A stretch of DNA of 64,000 bases from Leptotrichia hofstadii (GTDB lineage Bacteria; Fusobacteriota; Fusobacteriia; Fusobacteriales; Leptotrichiaceae), in assembly GCF_007990525.1 (NCBI RefSeq), contig NZ_AP019823.1:1736001-1800000 (forward strand), written 5' to 3'. The notes below the pieces were generated by a model. It was not told the DNA's origin, did not search any database, and saw only the letters and a list, made by a program, of their open reading frames with translations. A program made the position numbers and the translations under genes. Positions 36,160-44,862 of the stretch are shown piece after piece; position 1 is the stretch's first letter, and each line of letters starts with the position of its first letter.

Positions 36160-37269
36160 TTATTTTACTATTTCTATTATAGAAATATCATTATTTAAAT
36201 ATTTAACACTTTGTTCATATTTTTCTTCAATAGTTTCTCCTAGTTCCTCATACAACATTTCACGTAATTTTTCATCTTTTGCTTTTAAACTTGTATGTTC
36301 ATTATTAAGATCTTTTAAAAACCCCTTTTTTATTTTATTATTCTCACTTTTTTTTAATTCTTTTTGTGTTGCCTTCTTTTGCCAATTTTTCTCTTTACGA
36401 TTCGCATTTCCTCTTCTTTCACTTCGTGATTTTTTTGACATTGGATTTTCCTTAATTTGTAAATAATTACTATTAAAAATTGATAAAGGGTTATTTATTA
36501 AACTAGAAAATTCATAAATCCCACTAGAAAATTTAAAAATTGATTCAATTTCTTCAGGGGTATATCCTACACTGCTTAGAATTTCTTCTCCAACACTAAT
36601 GTTTTTTCCTTTGTACATTGAAATCCCTGCTGATAATGTTGATTCAATTCCATTAATAATTTCAACTGAAGAAGTTACCATCCCTATTATTCCTAAAAAT
36701 CCTACATAAGGAACTTTTAACATTTTTTTTGCAACAGCAAATTTTCCGACAGATTCATAAGTTTCTTTTATACCTTCTTCTAGTTGTTGTAACCAAATAA
36801 CTTTCATAAGTGCTATATCCTGCTTTGCTGTATTTTCTGTAATATTTTGACCATTAAAAATAATGTCAATGGGATTATTAGGATCTACTCCACAAAAAAG
36901 TTTACTTTCATTTGATAATGCCTTTTTTCCACTTTTTAAAATATTGTTAAAAATATTTCCCCATTTCCCATTTTTCACATTACACAAATTACAACTAATT
37001 AAACAATATCCTTCTTGTTCTATTCCATTTTTATCACAAACAACAAAATTATAACTGTTAATGTCAAATTCTGTTGCTACTGGTTTCCCCAAAATTTGTA
37101 TTTTCCTATCAAGAATTTTTAATTTTAAAATCAAATCTTTACTAATTAAGTTTTTACATTTTAGTAATGCACCATCACAAACATATGTTTTCAAAATTTC
37201 TTTACTAATTCTTGTTTCTACTATTTTTCCTAAATTTAATACACTTCTTTTATAAGATAAATCTTGCAT
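36160..37269 (-). CDS. PAAR-like (DUF4280-related) protein with C-terminal basic extension
   Basis: The product has 369 residues as read. Residues 20-150 resemble the DUF4280 tip protein at 61 kb: TYVCDGALLKCKN, GKPVATEFDINSY, CLISCNLCNVKNGKWGN, SKLFCGVDPNNPIDI and NGQ, with spaced Cys pairs. Residues 170-270 are helical with a hydrophobic stretch (VPYVGFLGIIGMVTSSVEII). The last 100 residues are very basic and then acidic (SKKSRSERRGNANRKEKNW). It may be a second spike tip carrying its own effector. A frame starting at 37352 (MYYEYLNENSDIAVTYQQ) would join its N-terminus if one A were added to the A7 run near 37270. Confidence 0.6.
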   Translation of the reverse strand: MQDLSYKRSVLNLGKIVETRISKEILKTYVCDGALLKCKNLISKDLILKLKILDRKIQILGKPVATEFDINSYNFVVCDKNGIEQEGYCLISCNLCNVKNGKWGNIFNNILKSGKKALSNESKLFCGVDPNNPIDIIFNGQNITENTAKQDIALMKVIWLQQLEEGIKETYESVGKFAVAKKMLKVPYVGFLGIIGMVTSSVEIINGIESTLSAGISMYKGKNISVGEEILSSVGYTPEEIESIFKFSSGIYEFSSLINNPLSIFNSNYLQIKENPMSKKSRSERRGNANRKEKNWQKKATQKELKKSENNKIKKGFLKDLNNEHTSLKAKDEKLREMLYEELGETIEEKYEQSVKYLNNDISIIEIVK

Positions 37270-37378
37270 TTTTTTCTATTTTCAAGTCTTTCTTTGATTT
37301 GCTGATAAGTTACTGCTATGTCTGAATTCTCATTAAGATATTCATAGTACATCTAATAATCACCCTTTTTTTCAAAAT

Positions 37379-37843
37379 TTAAATTAATTTTTTTAAAAAC
37401 TCTCTTTTAAAATATATTATTCTATCTTGATTATTCTCATTTGATAATCCATACTGATTTTCTTTTTCACATACTTTAATCATATTATCAGCCTTTTTCA
37501 TAATCCTCACATCATCCAGCAACATCAATTTCCCGTATTCAATATTCACATTTTCAAACTCCCTTTTATATTCTGAATTGATAAATTCTTGAAATCTTAA
37601 ATTGCTCATTTTATCATAGCTTAAATGTCCTTTTATTGCATAAACACCTTTTTCCGTGGTTGTTTTCAGTGATAAAGGAACAGGCTTTGAGCCTATTCCA
37701 TAGATTGTTTTTTCCTTATCAGAAAGATTGCTCTTAAATACGTTATAAAATTTATAGTTCTTTATAAATTCTAGAAAAACGTTCTCATCTGATACCAGCT
37801 TTTTGTATTTCTCTACATCTGGATATTTCAATTTCAAATCCAC
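37379..37843 (-). CDS. Unknown 150-residue protein, start uncertain
   Basis: No family is recognised. The believable part begins near ENVDLKLKYPDVEKYKKLV; I give GTG at 37843, but GTG at 37870 is possible. The 30 residues upstream in this frame (MRLTVCQHRQQ) are an out-of-frame reading of the Ser-rich fragment at 37848-38003 and should not be counted. The rest reads IGSKPVPLSLKTTTEKGVYAI, shortened here, and DDVRIMKKADNMIKVCE. It lies upstream of the PAAR-like gene and may be an immunity or toxin part. Confidence 0.45.
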   Translation of the reverse strand: MDLKLKYPDVEKYKKLVSDENVFLEFIKNYKFYNVFKSNLSDKEKTIYGIGSKPVPLSLKTTTEKGVYAIKGHLSYDKMSNLRFQEFINSEYKREFENVNIEYGKLMLLDDVRIMKKADNMIKVCEKENQYGLSNENNQDRIIYFKREFLKKLI

Positions 37844-37847
37844 ATTT

Positions 37848-38003
37848 TCAATTTTTATTACTTCCTGCACTCTCTGAAATACTGTCTGCACTTTCAGATA
37901 TACTGCTTGCCGTCTGTGAAATTGAACTTGCTGCCGATGTTGACAAACTGTTAGTCGCAAGTACCATATTAAAGTCCGAATCTCCCTAAGTGTATTTAAT
38001 AAT
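37848..38003 (-). pseudogene. Ser-rich C-terminal fragment of an unknown protein
   Basis: This frame has no proper start. It reads GDSDFNMVLATNSLSTSAAS, then repeats of the type SISESAD, and stops at 37848. It is cut on its upstream side exactly where a fragment of another gene (38013-38237) begins, so a recombination junction lies near 38005-38015. Confidence 0.5.
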
Positions 38004-38012
38004 ATAAGTTTT

Positions 38013-38237
38013 TCATTTTTTCAAAATATGTTCTTTATTTGATACTTTTAATGCTTCTCCGTATTTATCTGTATGTATTTCTATTTCCTCAGTTAAAAAA
38101 TATAGACTTAATGCTAATTTTTGAAGAGGTTTTAACTCATTTACTGCTACCCTTGTATCTATAATATCGATAAATATATTATACTCCATATCAGGTAATT
38201 CTTTAACACTTTGTTCAATTATATTTTTTATCTGCAT
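38013..38237 (-). pseudogene. Truncated copy of the gene at 45646-46374
   Basis: The 74 residues (MQIKNIIEQSVKELPDMEYN ... KEHILKK) match the first 74 residues of the gene at 46374 with one difference (Ile for Met). Then the sequence leaves that gene abruptly. The flanking DNA on the upstream side is also duplicated. It is an N-terminal fragment left by a duplication or recombination. Confidence 0.8.
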
Positions 38238-38338
38238 CTTTTCTTCATCATCATATATTTTTATTCTTGAAGTTGATAAAATTTCTTATTTTTTTTTATC
38301 AAAATTTCTTATTTTTTCTATCATATTCCTTCCATTCC

Positions 38339-39475
38339 TTAAAAATTCTCTTCGCTTACCAATTCATCTTCATGAAATTTTTGCTTTAATATTAAATTTC
38401 CTAGTTCATCATAATATTCGGCTATTCCTTCCAGTTTATCATTCAGGTATCTTTCTATACTTTCGATTGTCTTTCCATCATCATTATATGAAATTTTTTC
38501 TCCATTTTTTTTACCGTTTATATAATCAACTTTTTTTGAAATTAAATTTTCTCCATAATCAAAATATGTAACTATTTTCCCATTTAATTCCCCATCTTTC
38601 ATAAATCCTGACTGCTTAATTCTACCATTTGGGTAATAATCCGTATATTCTCCATTTAATTTATTATTTTCATATCTTTCTATGCTTTCAGGAGTTCCAT
38701 CTTCATAATATCTTTTCACTATTCCTTCCAGCTTACCATTTTCCCAATTAAATTCACCCTCAATGTTCTTATTTCTGTAATAAAAAATTTGATAGCCATT
38801 TAATTTGTTTTTGCTCCACTGCTCCTGTGCTTCAATCTCGCCAGTTTCAAAATATGAAGTCCACTTGCCTTCCCTTTTTCCATTGATTTCCAGCCCCTGA
38901 TACTTTGTATTTCCATTTTCATAATATCTTCTGTATTCCCCTTGCGTTAAGCCATCCACTCTTTTATATTCTGCCTGAATATTTCCGTTCTCATAGTATA
39001 TTTTCACTTTCCCATTTTCAAGCCCATTTTTATAGCATGTTTCCATAAAAAGATTTCCACTTTCAAAATTTTGGATAAACTTCCCTTCCCTTCTATCTTC
39101 AATATATTCCCCTTCTACTTCAATTATTCCATTTTCATGATACCAGCACCAATGTCCTGATTTCTTTCCTTTTTTAAACTGTCCACTAAATATTTTTGAG
39201 CCATCTCTTCTGTACTCCTCATTCAACCCATCCAGTAATCCACTTTTATATTCATTGACTCCTTTTAGTTCTCCTGTATCAAAGAAATGCTCCCATCTCC
39301 CTTCCCTTAATTCGTCAATAATTTTCCCTCGTGTAATTACCACATTTTCTGAATAAATTTCGATTTCCGCTGTTACTTTTTCACCATTCCTGCTTAAAAT
39401 TTCTGTTTCATCTACTGTTTCCACATCAAAATATTCATAAAACTTTTCATGCTCGTCTATTTTCAATACTTTCAT
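38339..39475 (-). CDS. YwqK-family MORN-2 repeat protein
   Basis: The product has 378 residues made of about 14 MORN-2 (PF07661) units, each of the type G-x-W-x-x-Y-(F/Y)-x-x-G-x-(L/I). Examples are REGRWEHFFDTGELKGVNEY and SGHWCWYHENGIIEVEGEY. YwqK proteins are named as antitoxins of YwqJ-type toxins and are frequent in immunity gene arrays. It has no signal peptide, so it should act in the cytoplasm. It starts 60 bases after the SUKH gene at 39540. Its last 50 codons are nearly identical to the YwqK gene at 46475. Confidence 0.85.
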   Translation of the reverse strand: MKVLKIDEHEKFYEYFDVETVDETEILSRNGEKVTAEIEIYSENVVITRGKIIDELREGRWEHFFDTGELKGVNEYKSGLLDGLNEEYRRDGSKIFSGQFKKGKKSGHWCWYHENGIIEVEGEYIEDRREGKFIQNFESGNLFMETCYKNGLENGKVKIYYENGNIQAEYKRVDGLTQGEYRRYYENGNTKYQGLEINGKREGKWTSYFETGEIEAQEQWSKNKLNGYQIFYYRNKNIEGEFNWENGKLEGIVKRYYEDGTPESIERYENNKLNGEYTDYYPNGRIKQSGFMKDGELNGKIVTYFDYGENLISKKVDYINGKKNGEKISYNDDGKTIESIERYLNDKLEGIAEYYDELGNLILKQKFHEDELVSEENF

Positions 39476-39539
39476 TATTTTTTAACACTCCCTTTCCTTA
39501 ACATTGTCCTATTTTCATTTTATAATAAATAAAACCTTC

Positions 39540-40622
39540 CTATTCTTCATCCTTTATCATCTCCAATATTTGATCCCCATACAAATATCTTTCCTCCATC
39601 GCCTTTTTTTCCATTTCAACTTTCTTTTTGTCAACTTCTATCATATCCAGAAAGGCTTCATAGCTGTCCGCTATCGGCACAAATCTCCTGTTCCCAGATT
39701 CCTCCGAATTAAAATAAGTTATTCTTGGCTCTTTTAGCGTCGTATTCAGTTCCCCTCTATAGTCAAGACAAATATAGCATTCGGATATACATTCGTATAT
39801 CGGGATTAACTTTTTCGGATATGGCTTAAATTCATCCAGCAAAAATTTATAGTTATTCTTTATCTCTTTCAGCATCATATATTCTCCATATTCAAAATTT
39901 GTATCCGATAATTCTTTTCTATATTTACTTTTATATTTTTGGGGATATATTCTGATTCCATTTTCATCAATTGCCTTATACAAAAAATTCAGATATTTTT
40001 CAGGAAACCTTAAACCTATCTCTTTCTGAAACTCCTCTATTTCCTCTTTTGTTGAAAATTCCTCAAATAGCCATCCTACTTCTGCCTCTTTTGGTTTTTC
40101 ATCTGTTACATACATATAGTCAAGGATTACTGAACTCTTATCTCCCAATTTTTTTTCCGTAACACTATCTTCTATATAAACATAATTTCTCAATACATCT
40201 TTACCAATATCTTTGTTTTTAAACATTATATAAACAATTTCAGGATTACTATTATTTTTTGTAAAATCATAGGCTACAACATATTCTTTTGATTCTCTAA
40301 TTTCATCTAAAAATTGTGTTTTAGATATTACTGGCACTATTTTTCTATTTGCAAAATAATTTCCTGTTGATTCATGAAAATAATCTAGATTTTTATTAAA
40401 ATATTTATATTCAAAAGTTAATAATTCTATATTAAATTTTTTATCGTCAATAATAAATACTGTATTTATACTTGTACCACGATTAAAATTTTTCAAATAT
40501 TTCACATCATTTTCTGGAAATTTTATTTTTAATTCATTTTCTATTTTATCAAAATTTTCCTTATCAATTTTTTTTACATTTTCCCATATTGTTTCATCTA
40601 AATTTTCCATTAATTTTTTCAT
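39540..40622 (-). CDS. SMI1/KNR4 (SUKH) immunity-type protein, double-domain
   Basis: The product has 360 residues. The second half is a clear SUKH domain: TKEEIEEFQKEIGLRFPEKY, CYICLDYRGELNTTLKEPRI and RFVPIADSYEAFLDMIE. The first half (ENFDKIENELKIKFPENDVK) looks like a second, weaker copy of the same fold. Such proteins bind and block nuclease toxins. The start codon overlaps the stop of a toxin C-terminal fragment (ATGA), so toxin and immunity were coupled. Two close paralogs lie directly upstream. Confidence 0.85.
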   Translation of the reverse strand: MKKLMENLDETIWENVKKIDKENFDKIENELKIKFPENDVKYLKNFNRGTSINTVFIIDDKKFNIELLTFEYKYFNKNLDYFHESTGNYFANRKIVPVISKTQFLDEIRESKEYVVAYDFTKNNSNPEIVYIMFKNKDIGKDVLRNYVYIEDSVTEKKLGDKSSVILDYMYVTDEKPKEAEVGWLFEEFSTKEEIEEFQKEIGLRFPEKYLNFLYKAIDENGIRIYPQKYKSKYRKELSDTNFEYGEYMMLKEIKNNYKFLLDEFKPYPKKLIPIYECISECYICLDYRGELNTTLKEPRITYFNSEESGNRRFVPIADSYEAFLDMIEVDKKKVEMEKKAMEERYLYGDQILEMIKDEE

Positions 40623-40801
40623 TTCTTGCTCCTTTTATTTACAAAACTTTCATCATAATTTGGTAAATCTCTTACTGTTCCACCTATTTTATCATCTTTT
40701 AGCCAGTCCCATGCTTCTCCTCCGTCAATTCTTGTTTTATCCAGTGAATTAATTACAGAATTTGGACCCATATGCGTTCCAATTTGCTTAGTTTTTACCA
40801 A
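40619..40801 (-). pseudogene. C-terminal tail of a WHH-like nuclease toxin
   Basis: The 60-residue frame (GTHMGPNSVINSLDKTRIDG, then GEAWDWLKDDKIGG) matches the tail of the larger toxin fragment at 43045-43585 (GTHMGPNSVINSLDKTGIDG). The upstream catalytic W-H-H part is absent and there is no real start codon. Its TGA overlaps the ATG of the SUKH gene at 40622. It is a displaced remnant of a toxin that kept its cognate immunity gene. Confidence 0.75.
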
Positions 40802-40814
40802 ATTATGATATACT

Positions 40815-41903
40815 TTATTTTTTATCCTCCTCCCTTATCATCTCCAATATCTGATAACCATACAAATATCTCTCCTTCATCGCTCTCTTTTCACTTTCAA
40901 CCTTCTTCTCGTCAATTTCTATCATATCCAAAAATTCCTCATAACTGTCCGCTATCGGCACAAACCTTCTGTTCCCCTCTTCCTCTGAATTAAAATACGT
41001 TATTCTCGGTTCTTTCAATGTCGTATTCAGTTTCCCTCTATAGTCAAGGCAAATATAACATTCGGATACACATTCATATATTGGTATTAACTTTTTAGGA
41101 TATGGCTTAAATTCATCCAGTAAAAACTGATAGTTGCTTTTTATTTCTTTTAGCATCATATACTCTCCATATTCAAAATTTGTCCCTGACATTTCCTTTT
41201 TATATTTACTTTTATATTTTTCTGGATATATTCTGATTCCATTTTCATCTATTGCCCTATACAAAAAATTCAAATATTTCTCTGGAAATCTTAACCCTAT
41301 CTCTTTCTGAAATTCCTCTATCTCCTCTTTCGTTGAAAATTCTTCAAACAGCCATCCTGCTTCTGTTTCCTTTGGCTTTTCATCTGTTATGTACATATAG
41401 TCAAGTATCACCGAGCTTTTATCCCCTAATTTTTTCTCCGTTACACTTCCTTCTATGTACTCATATCTATAAAGAGTGTCAAGCCCAACATCCTTCGCTC
41501 TATAAGTTATGTATATGATTTCAGGATTATTGCTATCTTTTGTAAAATCATAGGCTACAATATATTTTTTTAATTCTAAAATTTCATCTAAAAATTCCGT
41601 TTTAGATATTACTGGTATTATTTTTCTATTCACAAAATAATTACCTGTTGATCTATGAAAATATTCTAAATTCCTAATAAAATTTTTATATTCAAAAGTT
41701 GATAATTTTACATTAAATTCCTCACCATCAACACTAAATATCGTATTTATACTTGAACCACGATTAAAGTTCTTCAAGTATTTTACATCATTTTCAGGAA
41801 ATTTTATTTCCAACTCATTTTCTATTTTATCAAAATTTTCCTTATCAATTTTTTTCACATTTTCCCATATTGTTTCATTTAAATTTTCCATTAATTTTTT
41901 CAT
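40815..41903 (-). CDS. SMI1/KNR4 (SUKH) immunity-type protein, paralog
   Basis: The product has 362 residues and is closely similar to the genes at 39540 and 41949 over its whole length (ENLNETIWENVKKIDKENFD, EEIEEFQKEIGLRFPEKYLN, CYICLDYRGKLNTTLKEP, IADSYEEFLDMIEIDEKK). AAAGGAGCAAAAAGAA precedes the start. The differences cluster in the first 200 residues (for example RAKDVGLDTLYRYEYIEG), which fits diversification against different toxins. Confidence 0.85.
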   Translation of the reverse strand: MKKLMENLNETIWENVKKIDKENFDKIENELEIKFPENDVKYLKNFNRGSSINTIFSVDGEEFNVKLSTFEYKNFIRNLEYFHRSTGNYFVNRKIIPVISKTEFLDEILELKKYIVAYDFTKDSNNPEIIYITYRAKDVGLDTLYRYEYIEGSVTEKKLGDKSSVILDYMYITDEKPKETEAGWLFEEFSTKEEIEEFQKEIGLRFPEKYLNFLYRAIDENGIRIYPEKYKSKYKKEMSGTNFEYGEYMMLKEIKSNYQFLLDEFKPYPKKLIPIYECVSECYICLDYRGKLNTTLKEPRITYFNSEEEGNRRFVPIADSYEEFLDMIEIDEKKVESEKRAMKERYLYGYQILEMIREEDKK

Positions 41904-41948
41904 TTCTTTTTGCTCCTTTTGTTTACAAAACTTTTGTCATATTAATTT

Positions 41949-43031
41949 CTATTCTTCCTCCCTTATCATCTCCAATATCTGATAACCATACAAATATCTC
42001 TCCTTCATCGCCCTCTTTTCACTTTCAACCTTCTTCTCATCAATTTCTATCATATCCAAAAATTCCTCATAACTGTTCGCTATCGGCACAAACCTCCTGT
42101 TCCCAAATTCCTCTGAATTAAAATACGTTATTCTCGGTTCTTTCAATGTCGTATTCAGTTTTCCTCTGTAGTCAAGGCAGATGTAACGTTCATACAGGCA
42201 GTCAAATATTGGAATTAATTTCTTCGGATATGGCTTAAATTCATCCAGCAAAAATTGATAATTGCTTTTTATCTGTTCAAGCATCATATATGCTCCATAT
42301 TCAAAATTTGTATCTGATAATTCTTTTCTATATTTACTTTTATACTTTTCTGGATATATTCTGATTCCATTTTCATCAATTGCTTTATACAAAAAATTCA
42401 AATATTTTTCTGGAAACCTTAAACCTATCTCTTCCTGAAACTCCTCTATCTCCTCTTTTGTTGAAAACTCTTCAAATAGCCATCCCACTTCCGCCTCTTT
42501 TGGCTTTTCATCTGTTACATACATATAGTCAAGTATTACTGAACTTTTATCCCCAAGTTTCTTTTCTGTTACACTTCCTTCTATATATTTATATCTGTAA
42601 ATGGTATTTAGCCCAACATCTTCCGCTCTATAAGTTATATATATAATTTCGGGATTATTGCTATCTTTTACAAAATCATAAGCTATCACATATTCCTTTA
42701 ACTCATCAATTTCAGTTAAAAACTTTGTTTTTGATACTACTGGCACTATTTTTCTGTTTGAAAAATAATCTCCTGTCAATCTATGAAAATGATCTAAATT
42801 TTTAAAAAAATATTTACAATTAAAAGTTGATAATTCTACATTAAATTCTTCATCATCAATAAAAAATACTGTATTTATACTTGTACCACGATTAAAATTT
42901 CTCAAATATTTTACATCATTTTCTGGAAATTTTATTTTTAATTCATTTTCTATTTTATCAAAATTTTCCTTATCAATTTTTTTTATATTTTCCCATATTG
43001 TTTCATCTAAATTTTCTACTAATTTTTTCAT
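41949..43031 (-). CDS. SMI1/KNR4 (SUKH) immunity-type protein, paralog
   Basis: The product has 360 residues from the ATG at 43031, placed behind AGGAAGGATA; the listed longer frame would overlap the toxin stop at 43045. It shares all SUKH landmarks with its two downstream paralogs (EEIEEFQEEIGLRFPEKYLN, RYICLDYRGKLNTTLKEP, RFVPIANSYEEFLDMI). It begins 14 bases after the stop of the WHH-like toxin fragment and is the best candidate for that toxin's immunity protein. Confidence 0.87.
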   Translation of the reverse strand: MKKLVENLDETIWENIKKIDKENFDKIENELKIKFPENDVKYLRNFNRGTSINTVFFIDDEEFNVELSTFNCKYFFKNLDHFHRLTGDYFSNRKIVPVVSKTKFLTEIDELKEYVIAYDFVKDSNNPEIIYITYRAEDVGLNTIYRYKYIEGSVTEKKLGDKSSVILDYMYVTDEKPKEAEVGWLFEEFSTKEEIEEFQEEIGLRFPEKYLNFLYKAIDENGIRIYPEKYKSKYRKELSDTNFEYGAYMMLEQIKSNYQFLLDEFKPYPKKLIPIFDCLYERYICLDYRGKLNTTLKEPRITYFNSEEFGNRRFVPIANSYEEFLDMIEIDEKKVESEKRAMKERYLYGYQILEMIREEE

Positions 43032-43044
43032 TATCCTTCCTTTC

Positions 43045-43585
43045 CTATTTTTTAAAACTACTGTCATATTGTCTATAGTTTTTAATGTCTCTACTTATTT
43101 TATGTTTTTCTCTCCAATCCCATGCTTCTCCTCCATCAATTCCTGTTTTATCCAGTGAATTAATTACAGAATTTGGACCCATATGCGTTCCAGCTTTATG
43201 TACATCTGTTCTCACAAGATACATTTGATCTCCTTTTAAGTCATGATGCCAAGTATATGAAACGTATTCTCCTGTTGTTTTATCTCTAGCAAATACATTT
43301 GATTCTGTAACTTTAAAATCTTTTCCTAAAATTTCTTTTAAATCTTTGTTTTCTGAAACTAGCTCCTCAACCAGTATTTTATTTCCTTGTTCAAAATGTG
43401 TTCCATAATTACTTGTTAAATCACTAAAATGTATTTCAGTTCCTCTAATTGCCTGTGAATCACTGTATACAGGACGGTAAGATGCTACTTTGAAGTCTAC
43501 ATATTCTGGAGTAGCACCTTTAATTCCCCTATTAATATCGACATTGTATGTTTTTACAAATCTCTCATATACTATATTAGTTTTT
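43045..43585 (-). pseudogene. C-terminal part of an HNH/WHH-type nuclease toxin, no start
   Basis: The open frame reads FVKTYNVDINRGIKGATPEY, then a linker, then YTWHHDLKGDQMYLVRTDVH and KAGTHMGPNSVINSL, ending GGEAWDWREKHK and KK. The W-H-H ... H-x-x-x-T-H-M-G arrangement is that of WHH/LHH nucleases of the HNH/Endo VII group used as toxin tips. No HINT or delivery domain and no start codon remain. It is a displaced cassette directly before a SUKH immunity gene. Confidence 0.75.
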
Positions 43586-43586
43586 A

Positions 43587-43629
43587 AAAAAAATTTGGTA
43601 AAATGTCGTAATTAATATTGCAATTTATG
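43587..43629 (+). repeat. 43-bp repeat, copy B (inverted relative to copy A)
   Basis: It matches 34652-34694 in inverted orientation with one difference. The difference (TCGTAA for TCGCAA) creates a stop in what would be the 46-residue reading frame. It overlaps the last codons of the truncated gene at 43612-44061 on the opposite strand, so it marks a rearrangement junction. Confidence 0.7.
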
Positions 43630-44061
43630 ATAGTTTAATAAAATTCTTTTTAAATCTTCTAAATTCTTTTTCTCATATTCTATATCTTCCAAAATACCAT
43701 TTCTTTCCTCTTCATCTTCGTTTTCTTCTAATTCTTCTTCAAGATCAGAAATTTCACTTTCCGAATTTTCCACACGCTCTTCAATTTCCTCTAAATAATT
43801 TATAAATTCATTATAATGTTTTTCTATTGCGTCATTAGATATTTCTAATTCTCCAACCAATGAATCTAATTTTGGATTTTCTTTTTTAAAAGTTTTAATT
43901 TTTACCCCTATGGAAAAACATAAAACATCATAACCCCTTAACAATTCCTCATATTTTGTAGGATATTTTTCAAAAAATATTTCTGTAAAATATCTACTTT
44001 TTTCTGTTCTTTTTTTACATCTTTCATAATCTAATATTTCATCTAAATTTCTTTTATTCAT
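43612..44061 (-). CDS. Truncated SUKH-like protein
   Basis: The start is ATG at 44061 (MNKRNLDEILDYERCKKRTE), whose codon overlaps the stop of the upstream gene (ATGAATAA). The first 130 residues match the paralogs at 44054 and 44863 (SRYFTEIFFEKYPTKYEELL and a Glu-rich helix). The usual C-terminal half with NYIPI and SFDEFI is missing. Instead the frame ends LLNYHKLQY inside the inverted 43-bp repeat. It is probably not functional. Confidence 0.7.
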   Translation of the reverse strand: MNKRNLDEILDYERCKKRTEKSRYFTEIFFEKYPTKYEELLRGYDVLCFSIGVKIKTFKKENPKLDSLVGELEISNDAIEKHYNEFINYLEEIEERVENSESEISDLEEELEENEDEEERNGILEDIEYEKKNLEDLKRILLNYHKLQY

Positions 44062-44791
44062 TTTTAAATTTATCTCTTTCTTTAATATATTCATCCATCT
44101 CTTTTAAAACCTTTCTTCCTTGAGCAATATTAACTACTCTGTTCTCTGTTTTTTCAATGTATAATTTATCTATAAATTCATCAAGACTATCTGCTATTTT
44201 AAATAATCCCGTATATTTATCTATTGAAATAGGATCTCTCATAAAAAATTCAATCGCTCCTGTTAATTTATTTATTAATAAATAATGAAAGCCTGGTTCA
44301 GAATGTATTGGTATATAATTTTCTATTTTTGGATATATTTCCAACAAATTTTTAATTCTTTCTATTTCTTCTTTGTCATCTTCAATTTGAGATTCAAAAT
44401 CTTTTATATCTTCACTTTCTTCGCTTTCTTCTATATAATCTTCCATCATTTCAATATCATCTTCATAATCTTCCAACGTATCTTCTAATCTTTCAATATA
44501 AAAAATTATATCATTATATATTGTTTCTATTCTATCATTTGAAATAGAAAAATATGAAGCCAAAATTGTATTTTCTTCCCCCATAGAATCTTTATACACA
44601 TCTGTCATATATTTTTTATCTACTTTATAATAAACATTGTCTTTAAAAAATATCTTTTCATACTCTTCAAATAATTCCCTATATTTCATTGGATGCTTTC
44701 TAAAAAATATTTCTGTAAAATATTTGCTTTTTTCTATTCTCTTTTTACATCTTTCATAATCTAATATTTCATCTAAATTTCTCTTGCTCAC
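44054..44791 (-). CDS. SUKH-like immunity-type protein
   Basis: The product has 245 residues, starting at a GTG. The family pattern is KSKYFTEIFFRKHPMKYREL, a long acidic coiled coil at residues 85-140, ENYIPIHSEPGFHYLLINKL, and DSLDEFIDKLYIEK. The C-terminal tail (QGRKVLKEMDEYIKERDK) is shared with other members. It is likely co-transcribed with its two neighbours and with the toxin fragment downstream. Confidence 0.75.
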   Translation of the reverse strand: MSKRNLDEILDYERCKKRIEKSKYFTEIFFRKHPMKYRELFEEYEKIFFKDNVYYKVDKKYMTDVYKDSMGEENTILASYFSISNDRIETIYNDIIFYIERLEDTLEDYEDDIEMMEDYIEESEESEDIKDFESQIEDDKEEIERIKNLLEIYPKIENYIPIHSEPGFHYLLINKLTGAIEFFMRDPISIDKYTGLFKIADSLDEFIDKLYIEKTENRVVNIAQGRKVLKEMDEYIKERDKFKNE

Positions 44792-44862
44792 TTTCTAACT
44801 TTACTCCTTTTTCTATATTTCAAAGAACTTGGGAATTAAATCCCAAATTCTCTAATTTTTCT

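Noticed and set aside
37844-37960. N-terminal extension MRLTVCQHRQQ of the gene at 37379
   Set aside because: It is the wrong frame of a Ser-rich coding fragment (SISESAD repeats), so it is not a real protein part.
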